Shown here piece after piece: positions 17,107 through 25,717 of a stretch of 64,000 nucleotides of DNA (within the stretch, counting starts at the first letter, position 1; each line of letters begins with the position of its first letter). Under the pieces are notes generated by a model. It had not been told where the DNA came from. It was given only the letters and a program-made list of their open reading frames with translations, and ran no database searches. A program made the translations under genes and the position numbers. Location of the stretch: assembly GCF_902459695.1 (NCBI RefSeq), contig NZ_CABPRZ010000030.1, positions 1 to 64,000 of the forward strand, written 5' to 3'. The DNA comes from Pandoraea terrae (GTDB taxonomy: Bacteria; Pseudomonadota; Gammaproteobacteria; Burkholderiales; Burkholderiaceae).

Positions 17107-18624
17107 GTGACGCTAGCCAACTCCGCCCGGCGGGAAGGAGATGCATTCCAGGCACGTGTCTTCTGGATGCACGCCGCCCAACTCTTGCTCCCCGACTCTC
17201 ATATGGTAAGTGTCGGCTTCGAAATCGGCCCCAAAGGGTTTGATGATATTTGGGTGGAGTATGACGCCCGACGTGCTAGAGAACACGTTGGTCATCGAGT
17301 ACTGCGGGAGCATATCCAGTGCAAGTGGCATGTGACACTCGATGAATATGGTTACGCCGACCTTGTACGGCCCGATTTCATTAATGCCAGCACCGTGTCG
17401 TTTCTGGAAAAGGCTCATGCGGCACAACTCGCCTGCTCTACTGGCGACGATGGCGTTTTGTTCAAGCTGCTCACCAACTGGACTGTGGCTAAGGCCGACG
17501 CGTTGCGCCCCCTTATCCGGCAACGTTCCGGGGCGTTGAATCTTGAACATCTATTCGACGGTTCCACGGACCGCAGTGCAAGGGGGCAGTTGCGCAAGGC
17601 GTGGCGTGACCACCTCAATGTGGATGATGACGGTCTGCGTAGGCTTGCGTCGACCCTCAGCTTCGGCGTCGCACGCGATACGCTAGATGGCGCTCGCGAA
17701 ATGCTGGATATTTACTTCCGCCTCGCGGGGCTCCGCCGCATTCCAGCTAATGAGAGCTCGTTCATCTACGACGACCTCCCCTTCCAATGGCTATCCCAGG
17801 GAAAGCTGCAATTCGGCCAGTCAGAACTACGCGAGGCATGTCTAACTCAAGGCTTGCTCGAGGGTGCGCCTGGTGAACGGCGAACCTTTGGCGTCAAATC
17901 GTTTGAGCACGCCTTCGACCGACTCGAAGGCCGCTGCTGCAAGGTGCTTAACCTTGTTGACAGTTTCGACACTCGATACATCCGCGAGCAGAACGACTGG
18001 AAAGCCGACCTGTACCCACGCCTTACGGCATTTTTGACGGATGCGGCACGAAACAACGAAGCGCTGCGTCTCGTCCTAGACACGCATCTCACATTAGCAT
18101 TTGCTGCCGGCTCCATAGTGAATATCAAATCCGGCCGAGATGTTGAGCTTGCACAGCGGACGTTAGGCAGCGATGTTTGGCGCACCGATGATGAAGTGCT
18201 GACCATGAACCATGCACGGTGGCAGCTTGAAGGTACTATTTGGGAACCAACCGCTGCTGATATAGCCGTTGCCGTGAGCCTGACGCATGACGTATCGGCT
18301 GCCATGCAATCGTTCATTGAGCGTACGGCACTGCCCGTCCATACGGTGCTCCGCGCGGCGCCAGATTGTGGCAGCAGCAATACGGCGATAAAGAGCGGCG
18401 CACACGCCTTTGCTTTGGCGGAGCAACTCGTTGCGCAAATCCGTGCGGAGAAGCAAAAGTTGCAGCGACCGGGAGTTGTACACTTGTTCATTGCGGCGCC
18501 GGTCGCCTTCGCATTCTTCCTCGGCCAGAGGCACGTGTCCATCGGCAAGTTGACCTTGTACGAATTTGATTTCGAAAACCAAAGAGGAAACGACTACTGC
18601 GCGTCGCTCTCGCTGCCCGTTTGA
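17107..18624 (+). CDS. cap4: CBASS effector: DUF4297-like endonuclease fused to SAVED domain (Cap4-like)
   Basis: The 505-residue effector has an N-terminal PD-(D/E)xK-like nuclease region. It opens REGDAFQARVFW, carries the acidic residue in GFDDIWVEY (about residue 47) and has a Q-x-K motif, HIQCKWH, at 71-73. The C-terminal third is a SAVED domain, recognisable from VHLFIAAPVAFAFFLGQ followed by LTLYEFDF. SAVED binds the cyclic nucleotide made by the CD-NTase, and the nuclease then degrades double-stranded DNA, killing or arresting the infected cell. The GTG start at 17107 is preceded by a GGAG site. It is the last gene of the operon. The middle section shows no clear domain. All features agree with Cap4; ligand identity cannot be told from sequence. 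Confidence 0.88.
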   Translation: MTLANSARREGDAFQARVFWMHAAQLLLPDSHMVSVGFEIGPKGFDDIWVEYDARRAREHVGHRVLREHIQCKWHVTLDEYGYADLVRPDFINASTVSFLEKAHAAQLACSTGDDGVLFKLLTNWTVAKADALRPLIRQRSGALNLEHLFDGSTDRSARGQLRKAWRDHLNVDDDGLRRLASTLSFGVARDTLDGAREMLDIYFRLAGLRRIPANESSFIYDDLPFQWLSQGKLQFGQSELREACLTQGLLEGAPGERRTFGVKSFEHAFDRLEGRCCKVLNLVDSFDTRYIREQNDWKADLYPRLTAFLTDAARNNEALRLVLDTHLTLAFAAGSIVNIKSGRDVELAQRTLGSDVWRTDDEVLTMNHARWQLEGTIWEPTAADIAVAVSLTHDVSAAMQSFIERTALPVHTVLRAAPDCGSSNTAIKSGAHAFALAEQLVAQIRAEKQKLQRPGVVHLFIAAPVAFAFFLGQRHVSIGKLTLYEFDFENQRGNDYCASLSLPV

Positions 18625-19275
18625 GCCAGTTTCCGTTCGCAGCGCCGGAGAGAATCACACCCAATCTGAGCGAGCACTACGCGCGATTCCGAGAAAATGG
18701 CGTCCCAAACAAGCCGTCGGGCCAGAAGAGCCGGGCGCGCTTGGGTCATGCTGTACAGCCCACCGGCCGAGCCGATTCGCTGCCCGCCATATGACTCAAC
18801 GCGACCCCACAAATTCTCTAGGCTTTGCCCGCACGCGATATTTCCTTGTGAAATCACTCACTTGCAGCGCACGCGTGCACCACATACAAAATGTATGTTT
18901 GCCCTCCGACGTCAAGCCGGGACGGAATGTTGCAGGGGACGGGATGCTATTTGTTCTGCAAAGATGCTCACTTTTTGCTCATCTACGCAAAATCAATAGC
19001 AATATCAGGAACGCGTCTGCCCAGTCACCGAGAAGCAACTGTCGGTTTCCCCGGCGCGTCTGCGCGGCACGTGGACCATGATATATGGCAATATCGGTAC
19101 CTTGTTTGGGTGCGTGCGCGTGTTCATTCCGCGCCGTACGCTGACCGATGAGGCCGAGTTCAAAGATTGAGCAATCGGAGGCGGAGCCCCCGATTTCCGA
19201 AGAAACTCAACGGCCGCCCAGTTTGCTCTGCATAGTCCATTCGTTAGTTTTCTTGCACAAAGTAAGGGAGATACG
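18625..19275. other. Gene-free spacer between CBASS and the dynamin-like gene
   Basis: About 650 bases hold only short overlapping frames without a family or good ribosome-binding site, and no clear terminator. The last 15 bases include AAGTAAGGGAGAT, the ribosome-binding region of the dynamin-like gene. The segment is less GC-rich toward its right end, so the promoter of that gene is probably here. Confidence 0.5.
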
Positions 19276-22155
19276 ATGAAAACACCAAAGCAAGTGCGCG
19301 ATGACATTCGTACCCTCGCCCTGCACCTTGGTCAGGTCCGCGAATCGCTGCTCAAGCGTTCGGGCCTCACGATTGCGCAGATTGGCAAAGAGTGCAAACG
19401 GACGGCGGATGCGATTGATGAACTCTTGGCGGCCCAGGAGTTACCGGAAGACTACAAGGTGGCCGTCGTCGGCCGTTTCAAGACAGGGAAATCGTCCTTT
19501 GTCAATGAACTGCTCGGCGCACGACTGGCCAGCGAGGATACTAACCCTGAGACTGCGGCGATTACCATGTTCCGTCATGGGACGCAGGTCAAAGCAACAG
19601 TTCGCTTTGTAGCACAAGATGAGTGGGTTAAGCTACAGGCGCTGTATGGCGAAGATGCTAAGCATATCGATGCGCATCGGGTTAAGGTTTGGAACGGCTT
19701 CGGCAAGCCAAAGAAGACCCGAGACGGTGAGCCAGAAGAAGTTTTTGATTTGCCAGCTCTGGAGCGACAGTTCATCAAGCCTGGCGGCTACACCATCGAA
19801 ATTTGCCTAGCGGCTGACGGAAGCAGGCAGGCTGAGACTGAGTTTCGTAGGAAGCTCAAGGAGTTCACGTCGGGTGCGAAGCCGCACCACTGTCTGGTTG
19901 AGGCTATCGAAATCACCTCTCCGGCGCCGATTCTTGATGAGGGAGTGCTGCTCATCGACACCCCTGGCCTCGACGACACCGAGCGCTTTCGTGTCGGCTT
20001 GACGGAAAAGACCGTCGAGGATGTCGACGCCATCTTATTCCTCACCAAATCCGGTGTGGCGTACAGCCAGTCGGAGAAGGAATTTCTGCTTTCCCTATTG
20101 CGCAAGGGCACGGTCAAACAGCTGATTGTTGTCATTACTCAGGTTGACCAAACCTATGAGCAGCATGTTCGCTTGGCCGATGACAACGACGAAGAGCCGG
20201 AATCGCTCGCACTGCGCATCCAGCGCGAACGGGGCCGAATTGCCGCCGAAATCAATGCGACACTCGATGGCCTGAGTCACGATGACTCGCCCGCGATGCG
20301 GCGCTACCGAGAACAGTTGGGCGACGTCGAGATTGCGTTCACGTCGGCTGCCCTTCACCGGGATTGGAAGGCCAAAAAGCCGGTTCAATACGCCATCGAC
20401 GAGTCCGACCCTGGTGGGGTCGAGCGGCTAAAGGCGCAGTTACTGCGACTGCTGTCGACGGAATCCAGGCTTGCGCTCGCCGCTCAAAACATCTCCACCG
20501 GAGCGCGAACGAGCCTTTTAGACCTGCAGGCGGTTCTGCAGACCAAGCTCGTCGCCATTCGCGACATCAAGGACAAGGAGGTTGCTGAGCAGAAGCTCCG
20601 CACCTTTCGTGACGAATTTGGGAAGACTAGCGCACGATTTGAAGGGGCAGTTAACCAGCAGGTGACACTGCTCGCTGACCGGCTGCGAGGCAAGCGCACC
20701 CAGCATGGAATTCTGGTCGAGAACATCGCGCTGCTCGCGGAGCAGCAGCTCGTTGAGTTCGAGATGAATGATGTTGGGCGGCACTGGCGTACACGCCGGT
20801 CGGGCTACTGGGGCTACATGCATGGCTTTCAGACCCGCGTCGCTAACCGCATATTTCCCAAGGTGCAGCAGATGCTCGGGGAGTATACCGAGCTGTTCTC
20901 GGCGTTCGCAAAGAGCTTCGAAGTCTATCTGACAAGCCTTTCGCAGGAGGGGGACAAGATTTCCGACTCGCTGGAGCTCGGCTCAACGTTACCCTTTGAG
21001 GTCACGACCAAGCTGAGGGATTCTCTGGAGCGCTCGCTTCAGGGCGCGCAGGAGCTCATCGCCACAGAAGAGTTGCGTGTGACGACCATGCTCAATGACT
21101 TTGTCTCCGACGAAGTGTCTGAGCGAATTTCGGAGCGGCGTGCAACGGTGTCGTCCATTTGGGGTGGGGGTACCACCGACAGTCAGTCCGCCGAGGTTCT
21201 CGCATTTTACCGCGAAGTCAAGGCGCTTCTGGCGCAGGCGTTGATGAGCCATCTCACTGCGCGGGGACTGGAATTCGGCAACTTCTTAGTGATGGAGGCG
21301 GAAGGGGCGCCTCGCGATGCTTTGAATGAAGTTCAGGTGTTGCTCGAACAGGCGACCGACAACATCCGTGCTGCTGCTACGGCCCTCGTGGTGGGCCAAA
21401 AAGAGGCTGTCCAGTCGCTGGTCGCCGCGATTGAAGGCGATAACGCAGACGTGCTCCGTCGCGCAGACGAACTGATGCAGTTGGGCACCACCTCGGTGGA
21501 CGACTCGATGAAGCTGGGCGTATCCCCGGAATCGCATGCGGTGGATAACGACTCTTTGCGCGTAGTTGCGCCCGACACCGAGTCTACCAGGACCACAGCC
21601 GTCGGTTCCGACGCAATGTCAGGAGGCTGGGCGGCAAGCGTGCAGCGTGACGCCACCGTGGTTGTCAAACGCATCCGTCTGCAAGACGGCTCAGTCGGTT
21701 GGCCGTACGATAAGCTTTTCGAGCCCACCTACTTAAAGGGGGCTGTGCGCATGACGCTCATTGACCCTTATTTGGCGGCACATCATCAGATTCGGAACAT
21801 GAATGAGTTCCTGTTGCACGTTGCCGAAGCGGCGCGTCCCAAGGAAATCGAAATCATTACCGGGTTCGCACCGACAGAGTCGGTGGCTCACCAAGAGCGC
21901 GCCATCGACAACACGGCCAAAGACCTCTTCCAGAATTTTGGCGTGCTGCTGAAGGTGCGGCGTGAGACTGGTCTCCACGACCGATACTTGGTGGTTGACC
22001 ACGGCGTGCTCTTCAAGTTAGGTCGGGGACTGGATATCTACAAGCCGGCGATGGGGTTAGCAACGCACCGTCCCGCGAGTCGGCGCGTTCGTGAGTCTGA
22101 AATTGATGTGTTCGCCCTGCCCGGCCACTTCTTGACCCAGCAGACGGAACGTTAA
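19276..22155 (+). CDS. Dynamin-like GTPase with C-terminal MITD1-like (MIT_C) phospholipase-D-fold domain
   Basis: The 959-residue protein starts with a dynamin-family GTPase: G1 GRFKTGKS at residues 66-73, a threonine-rich switch region near 93-97, G3 DTPG at 228-231 and G4 TQVD at 288-291. Residues about 400-740 are long helices that would form the stalk or membrane-binding bundle. The last 150 residues contain LHDRYLVVDHG and FKLGRGLDIYKP, which resemble the C-terminal domain of human MITD1, a phospholipase-D-like fold that binds membranes rather than hydrolysing lipid. It is expected to act at the inner membrane on infection or damage. It stands alone on its strand between CBASS and other defence-type genes, with a good ribosome-binding site. 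The GTPase call is firm; the MIT_C call is from motif memory; the defence role is inferred from location. Confidence 0.85.
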   Translation: MKTPKQVRDDIRTLALHLGQVRESLLKRSGLTIAQIGKECKRTADAIDELLAAQELPEDYKVAVVGRFKTGKSSFVNELLGARLASEDTNPETAAITMFRHGTQVKATVRFVAQDEWVKLQALYGEDAKHIDAHRVKVWNGFGKPKKTRDGEPEEVFDLPALERQFIKPGGYTIEICLAADGSRQAETEFRRKLKEFTSGAKPHHCLVEAIEITSPAPILDEGVLLIDTPGLDDTERFRVGLTEKTVEDVDAILFLTKSGVAYSQSEKEFLLSLLRKGTVKQLIVVITQVDQTYEQHVRLADDNDEEPESLALRIQRERGRIAAEINATLDGLSHDDSPAMRRYREQLGDVEIAFTSAALHRDWKAKKPVQYAIDESDPGGVERLKAQLLRLLSTESRLALAAQNISTGARTSLLDLQAVLQTKLVAIRDIKDKEVAEQKLRTFRDEFGKTSARFEGAVNQQVTLLADRLRGKRTQHGILVENIALLAEQQLVEFEMNDVGRHWRTRRSGYWGYMHGFQTRVANRIFPKVQQMLGEYTELFSAFAKSFEVYLTSLSQEGDKISDSLELGSTLPFEVTTKLRDSLERSLQGAQELIATEELRVTTMLNDFVSDEVSERISERRATVSSIWGGGTTDSQSAEVLAFYREVKALLAQALMSHLTARGLEFGNFLVMEAEGAPRDALNEVQVLLEQATDNIRAAATALVVGQKEAVQSLVAAIEGDNADVLRRADELMQLGTTSVDDSMKLGVSPESHAVDNDSLRVVAPDTESTRTTAVGSDAMSGGWAASVQRDATVVVKRIRLQDGSVGWPYDKLFEPTYLKGAVRMTLIDPYLAAHHQIRNMNEFLLHVAEAARPKEIEIITGFAPTESVAHQERAIDNTAKDLFQNFGVLLKVRRETGLHDRYLVVDHGVLFKLGRGLDIYKPAMGLATHRPASRRVRESEIDVFALPGHFLTQQTER

Positions 22156-22273
22156 TTTATGGCATTCGATGCGGGCGTCAGTGGCGCCGCACCTCTCGGC
22201 CAGTGCGGTTCGACTCCCCTTAGCTCGCACATCCGCCGACCAGACCGGAGATTCTGCGCTGCGGAAGACGCAG

Positions 22274-22801
22274 TTAATCGGTGGTCGGCCTTGATTTATA
22301 GGCCTCATCGAAAATATGCTCCAGCCCCGGATGTACCCCTCTGAGACCATCCACCACGGCCTTGGCCCAATCGAAGTACCCCTGCCTGCGTGCCAAGTCC
22401 CAACCGGCGGGCGGACTGGCAGCGACGTCACGCAGGTTGCAGATTTTGTCAGCCAGCTTGACCAGCTTCGCTCGGCGGCTGATGTGAGGCGCATGCTCGA
22501 TTTGCAGGCGCTTGCGCTCCGCCTTACCCAATGACTTATCGTCGGTCACTTCCAGCACGATGTCGGCCACCTCTTTTCCGAACTCGCGCGCAAGTTCTTG
22601 CCCAGTCGTCTCGGTATCTTCAACGGTATCGTGCAGAACAGCGGCCATCAGCACCCGTTCGTCCTCGACGGACGCCTCGTTGGCAAGCAAATCAGCCAGA
22701 GCAATCGGATGGTTGATATAGGGCGACGCCTCGTGGTCCTTGCGACGCTGATTACGATGTTTTTTTGCCGCGAAGGCAATAGCTCTAATGAGATTTTTCA
22801 T
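22274..22801 (-). CDS. HD-domain hydrolase of the MESH1/SpoT (p)ppGpp hydrolase type
   Basis: This 175-residue single-domain protein has the ordered metal and catalytic residues of (p)ppGpp hydrolases: YINHP (H31), LHDTVEDT (HD at 57-58 followed by ED at 61-62) and a later KLADKICNL. The length agrees with stand-alone small alarmone hydrolases such as MESH1, without the synthetase or TGS domains of SpoT. It would remove the 3'-diphosphate from (p)ppGpp or a related nucleotide. It lies convergent to the dynamin-like gene with 118 bases between the stops. Small alarmone hydrolases can be antitoxins or modulators of defence signalling, but no synthetase toxin is next to it here. Hydrolysis of another phosphorylated nucleotide cannot be excluded. 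Confidence 0.82.
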   Translation of the reverse strand: MKNLIRAIAFAAKKHRNQRRKDHEASPYINHPIALADLLANEASVEDERVLMAAVLHDTVEDTETTGQELAREFGKEVADIVLEVTDDKSLGKAERKRLQIEHAPHISRRAKLVKLADKICNLRDVAASPPAGWDLARRQGYFDWAKAVVDGLRGVHPGLEHIFDEAYKSRPTTD

Positions 22802-22928
22802 GTGCCGTCTGTCGGTCCGGTGGAAATCACATAACGTATGCTACCGCGCGGCGCTCACGCCGTCGTTGCGCTATCCGAATGGACGTCAGAAACGTTTGCG
22901 TTGTGGGTCGTAGCTGCGCGGCAAACTA

Positions 22929-22957
22929 GAAGAGCCGGCATCGCACCGGCTCTTTTG
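22929..22957 (+). terminator. Intrinsic terminator hairpin
   Basis: AGAGCCGG and CCGGCTCT form an 8-bp stem with a seven-base loop, followed by TTTTGTT on the plus strand. On the minus strand it directly follows the psiF-like relic, whose original terminator it probably was. Confidence 0.7.
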
Positions 22958-22969
22958 TTGAGCGCCGAC

Positions 22970-23172
22970 TTACTTCACCGCAGCGGCCTCGCACTTCTTC
23001 ATAAATGCGGTCTTTGCCGCACCGGCGAGCGGCTTACCGTTCTTGCCAACCGCTTTCGCATCGCAGGCCGCTGAGGCGGAAGCGCCACCGCCGCTCTCGC
23101 ACTTTTTCATGAATGCCCCCTTGGCAGCCCCGGCCAACGGCTTGCGCCTCGCAGTTGGACGCCGTGAGCGCC
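22970..23172 (-). pseudogene. Decayed PsiF-repeat protein gene
   Basis: The minus strand encodes two PsiF-type repeats. The intact second unit contains KPLAGAAKTAFMKKCE and ends AAAVK before a TAA. The first unit is broken: NCEAQAVG is read in one frame and KPLAGAAKGAFMKKC in another. Comparison with the intact unit suggests loss of about 20 bp between two copies of GCAAGCCGTTGGC, which shifted the frame. Only the end of a signal peptide (LALTAS) remains, and the sequence stops matching near 23172. Intact relatives are small secreted proteins with paired cysteines, sometimes phosphate-starvation induced. This copy cannot be expressed as such. Confidence 0.7.
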
Positions 23173-23447
23173 AATTTGACTATTTCCCACAAGGCGAAAT
23201 TTGCCTAGTATTGCGATTCACAAATGCAGCCCGCAACTTCCTGCTCGAGACACCGCTGTCGAGCTACCAGAAAATCGAACAGCAGCCTGACGGGTCCACT
23301 ATGGTCACCGGAACGGTCACGTTCAGTGAACGGTTCCGATGGTGGCTTCGTGCATTTGGACCATACGTTGAGGTTATTGAGCCTGCGGCACTACGGGACG
23401 AATTCGTGGAGGAGGCGCGAGCGGCTTATGAATTGTATGGACTATAG
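23173..23447 (+). pseudogene. C-terminal relic of a WYL-domain regulator
   Basis: About 90 codons up to a TAG resemble the end of a WYL regulator. The pieces RFRWWLRAFGPYVEVIEP and LRDEFVEEARAAYELYG match the WCX C-terminal segment seen in many such proteins. No helix-turn-helix or WYL core precedes it. The in-frame ATG at 23043 lies in sequence that is the antisense of the psiF relic, so it is not an original start. It differs from the C-terminus of the complete WYL regulator at 12849-13814, so it is not a duplicate of that gene. The broken edge at about 23172 abuts the broken edge of the psiF relic. Confidence 0.65.
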
Positions 23448-23645
23448 AAATTCGAGGTAATGGCGAGAACGATAACCCGATACTTATGCCACAGGCTGGT
23501 GAGCTTGCGGCCACGGCAACCGAGCCCAAACCAGTAGATTGACAAAAATCACCACGTTTACCGGCGAAGTTGCAGATACCATCGAATTGCTGCCCCGCAC
23601 AAATCGCACAACCTACGACGATAGCCGGCCCGTGAAGGAAAGGAA

Positions 23646-24998
23646 ATGGCAACTACAGCTTCTGTCACCCAGGAACAGTTTGAACGCTTCCTGAGCGACC
23701 CCGTCTTAACTCGCTCAACCGAGGTTTCCCGCCGGATTGATGACATCTTTGACCTCATTAACCCTAACGAGAATCAGCACTCCAGCATCTTGCAGTGGTT
23801 ATTTGACCCCCGAGAGGGTCATGGCCAAGGCGAAGCCATTTTCAAAGATTTTTTGGTTGCAGTACATGAGGCCAACCGCGAATCCGCAAAACCACAGGGC
23901 CTGTTCCAGCACTGGAGTCCAGGGAGGATTGCCGTCACGGGGTTCCAGTCCCTTATTGTCATCCGCGAGAAGTCAATGGTGGGCAGGGGTCGCCAAGACT
24001 TGTTGCTCGTCGACCCGATTCACCGGTTTGTCATTCTTGTTGAGAACAAGGCAGGGGCTAGTTGGAGAGGCATCCAACTCGAAAATTATCGTAATGATGC
24101 ACTGGCTCTGAAGAAACGCGGCGGGCCTTACTATGGCTATCAAGTCGGCTTCGTACTGCTTGACCGCTACAAAGATGAGTCCACGATTTTCGACGACAAA
24201 GAAATTCGGCACTGGTCGTATCTCGACTACATGTGGCTGGAAAAGGCTGCCCGCCGAGCGGAAGCTCGTGTTGAGCGCGGCGTTGAACCTGGCCAGCAAC
24301 TCGTTATCTCGTACTGCCGGCGTCAGGCAGAATACGAGTCCAAAGAGGAAGCTGAGCTAGAGGCGCTGCTTGCGCAATTGGCGCGAAACCATCGAGAGGT
24401 CGTGGGTGCTATCGGTAGAGCGCGTAGGCGCAAGTACCTCCCCGCCAAAGACCTGGACCTCGACGATTTCGGTAGCCAGCTATGGGCTTGGACGCATCAA
24501 TACAAGGAATTGGCGGAGAAGCTTGAGAAACAAAAGTCCCTATCCTTTATCGGACATGAGCTGAGCAAGGCTGCGCCAGGCGAACAGCCGAAGTTTGACC
24601 TTCGGAAGCGCGCGATTTTCGTCACAGATGCCTCTTGGTTGAAGCTGATGACGGACACACCGGACGCACGTGGCGACTGCTTTTGGCCGGTCTGTATCCG
24701 TGTTCTCGAGATGAAGTCCAGCGAAGACTACCGGGATGAAGAGGGGCCGGAAACGCCCCGCAAGTACTCCATCAACGTGAATTTCAGACCCCCATTTCTC
24801 AAGGAAGGTCTCGAACCCGAGGTGCGTGAGGCGCTAGCCGCACTGTACGACAAGGAACTGGGCGCCCGCATCGATGCGAAGCTGCGCCGCATTGGACATA
24901 CACCCCATAGTGAAGAGAATTTGCCTAAGGCGCTACTCAAGCGTTACGAAGAAGTGCACAACGTATTAAAGCCTATTATCGCGAAAATTGAAGGCTGA
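23646..24998 (+). CDS. PD-(D/E)XK nuclease-family protein (PDDEXK_4 type)
   Basis: The 450-residue protein opens with the family signature NENQHSSILQWLFDP at residues 41-55, followed by GHGQGEAIFKDFL. It then shows the nuclease core: D118 in RQDLLLVD and the E-x-K pair E133/K135 in ILVENKAGAS. The C-terminal 200 residues are charged and helical, with no second domain recognised. PDDEXK_4 proteins are common in defence islands and are thought to cleave DNA, although few have been tested. It has a purine-rich AAGGAAA before the ATG and stands alone near the right end of the island. All expected active-site residues are present. Confidence 0.85.
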   Translation: MATTASVTQEQFERFLSDPVLTRSTEVSRRIDDIFDLINPNENQHSSILQWLFDPREGHGQGEAIFKDFLVAVHEANRESAKPQGLFQHWSPGRIAVTGFQSLIVIREKSMVGRGRQDLLLVDPIHRFVILVENKAGASWRGIQLENYRNDALALKKRGGPYYGYQVGFVLLDRYKDESTIFDDKEIRHWSYLDYMWLEKAARRAEARVERGVEPGQQLVISYCRRQAEYESKEEAELEALLAQLARNHREVVGAIGRARRRKYLPAKDLDLDDFGSQLWAWTHQYKELAEKLEKQKSLSFIGHELSKAAPGEQPKFDLRKRAIFVTDASWLKLMTDTPDARGDCFWPVCIRVLEMKSSEDYRDEEGPETPRKYSINVNFRPPFLKEGLEPEVREALAALYDKELGARIDAKLRRIGHTPHSEENLPKALLKRYEEVHNVLKPIIAKIEG

Positions 24999-25476
24999 AT
25001 TGGCCCCCCATCGGCAGCCCATAACTCTAATGTTATGGCACCGAGCCAAGGCCACCGCTACCGAGCGCTGGGGCCTTACCGTGTATGGGGGAAACGAAGA
25101 TGGCGACCTGTACTTTGGAGTCGGCGAGCGGGTGGACAGCCCACGCACGAAGGTCACGGAAACCGCCTTCCCGTTTACAACGGTAAAACCAAACTCCCCT
25201 CTCTAGAGGAAGAATTGCGCAAGGAGCTTGATGTCAAAGATGAGATGATGGGCGTGCGTTCACGTCCGCCGACAGGTGTGGCAACCACTTATCGTGATTG
25301 GCGACGCTTGGCCGAGCTGCTAAACTTTGACGAGTCCGTTGGAGCGCATGGAGGCAGATTGGGAGGCGGACAGCCCTGCGGACCGGTGCGGTTGACTGCG
25401 GAGATGAATTCCGTAAGTCATTGATTTTATTTGAAACATGAGCACCCCTGTAGCAGCGCGCAACCCCCGATGGTCC
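24999..25476. other. Gene-poor right margin of the island
   Basis: Short frames in this stretch overlap each other, lack ribosome-binding sites and match no family. One stretch, WGLTVYGGNEDGDLYFGVG, looks protein-like but is not sustained in one frame, so a decayed gene is possible. It separates the PDDEXK gene from the tRNA fragment. Confidence 0.4.
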
Positions 25477-25522
25477 ACTTTTAATCCGTTGGTCGCGTGT
25501 TCGAGTCACGCACGGCCTACCA
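25477..25522 (+). mobile_element. 3' fragment of tRNA-Lys(TTT): right attachment site of the island
   Basis: The sequence runs from the anticodon loop (CTTTTAATCC, anticodon TTT) through the variable region and T-arm (GTTCGAGTC) to the acceptor end CCTACCA, matching the 3' 46 bases of a bacterial tRNA-Lys. The bases to its left do not form the D-arm or 5' acceptor strand, so this is not a functional tRNA gene. Tyrosine recombinases commonly integrate into the 3' end of tRNA genes and leave such a copy at the far end. Its orientation puts the element on the left, in agreement with the defence genes there and core-like sequence to the right. Confidence 0.85.
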
Positions 25523-25531
25523 AACGAATTC

Positions 25532-25559
25532 AAGGGCTTGCAGAGATGCAGGCCCTTTT
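25532..25559 (+). terminator. Intrinsic terminator after the tRNA 3' end
   Basis: AAGGGCTTGCA and TGCAGGCCCTT pair, with a G-T wobble region, around a short loop and are followed by a T-run. It lies ten bases after the tRNA-Lys fragment and is probably the original terminator of the tRNA gene, retained on the chromosome side of the integration point. Confidence 0.7.
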
Positions 25560-25561
25560 CA

Positions 25562-25611
25562 TTTGCTCCGCAATCAGGCGTTTGCTCCTCAATCAGGCAT
25601 TTGCTCCGCAA
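25562..25611 (+). repeat. 19-bp tandem repeat, 2.6 copies
   Basis: The unit TTTGCTCCGCAATCAGGCG occurs at 25562-25580, again with two mismatches at 25581-25599, and as a 12-base partial copy at 25600-25611. It lies immediately after the tRNA terminator. No function is apparent. Confidence 0.75.
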
Positions 25612-25717
25612 AGCGTTCGTTACCACGGCAAAGTGGCCGCACCGCTTCGGGGTCATGATTCGAGAACCGGGCTGCTGCCGTCGCGGAGGGCACCTTGCAG
25701 GACATTTTGTCACTCGA

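Noticed and set aside
18566-19081. A 171-codon plus-strand frame after the CBASS effector
   Set aside because: It overlaps the end of the Cap4-like gene in another frame, has no ribosome-binding site and no family likeness.
25035-25424. A 129-codon plus-strand frame between the PDDEXK gene and the tRNA fragment
   Set aside because: No family, no ribosome-binding site, and biased composition; it could be a decayed gene but cannot be supported as one.
25234-25713. A 159-codon minus-strand frame across the tRNA fragment
   Set aside because: Part of it (RPCVTRTRDQRIK) is the well-known artefact of translating the antisense of a tRNA 3' end, and no family is matched.
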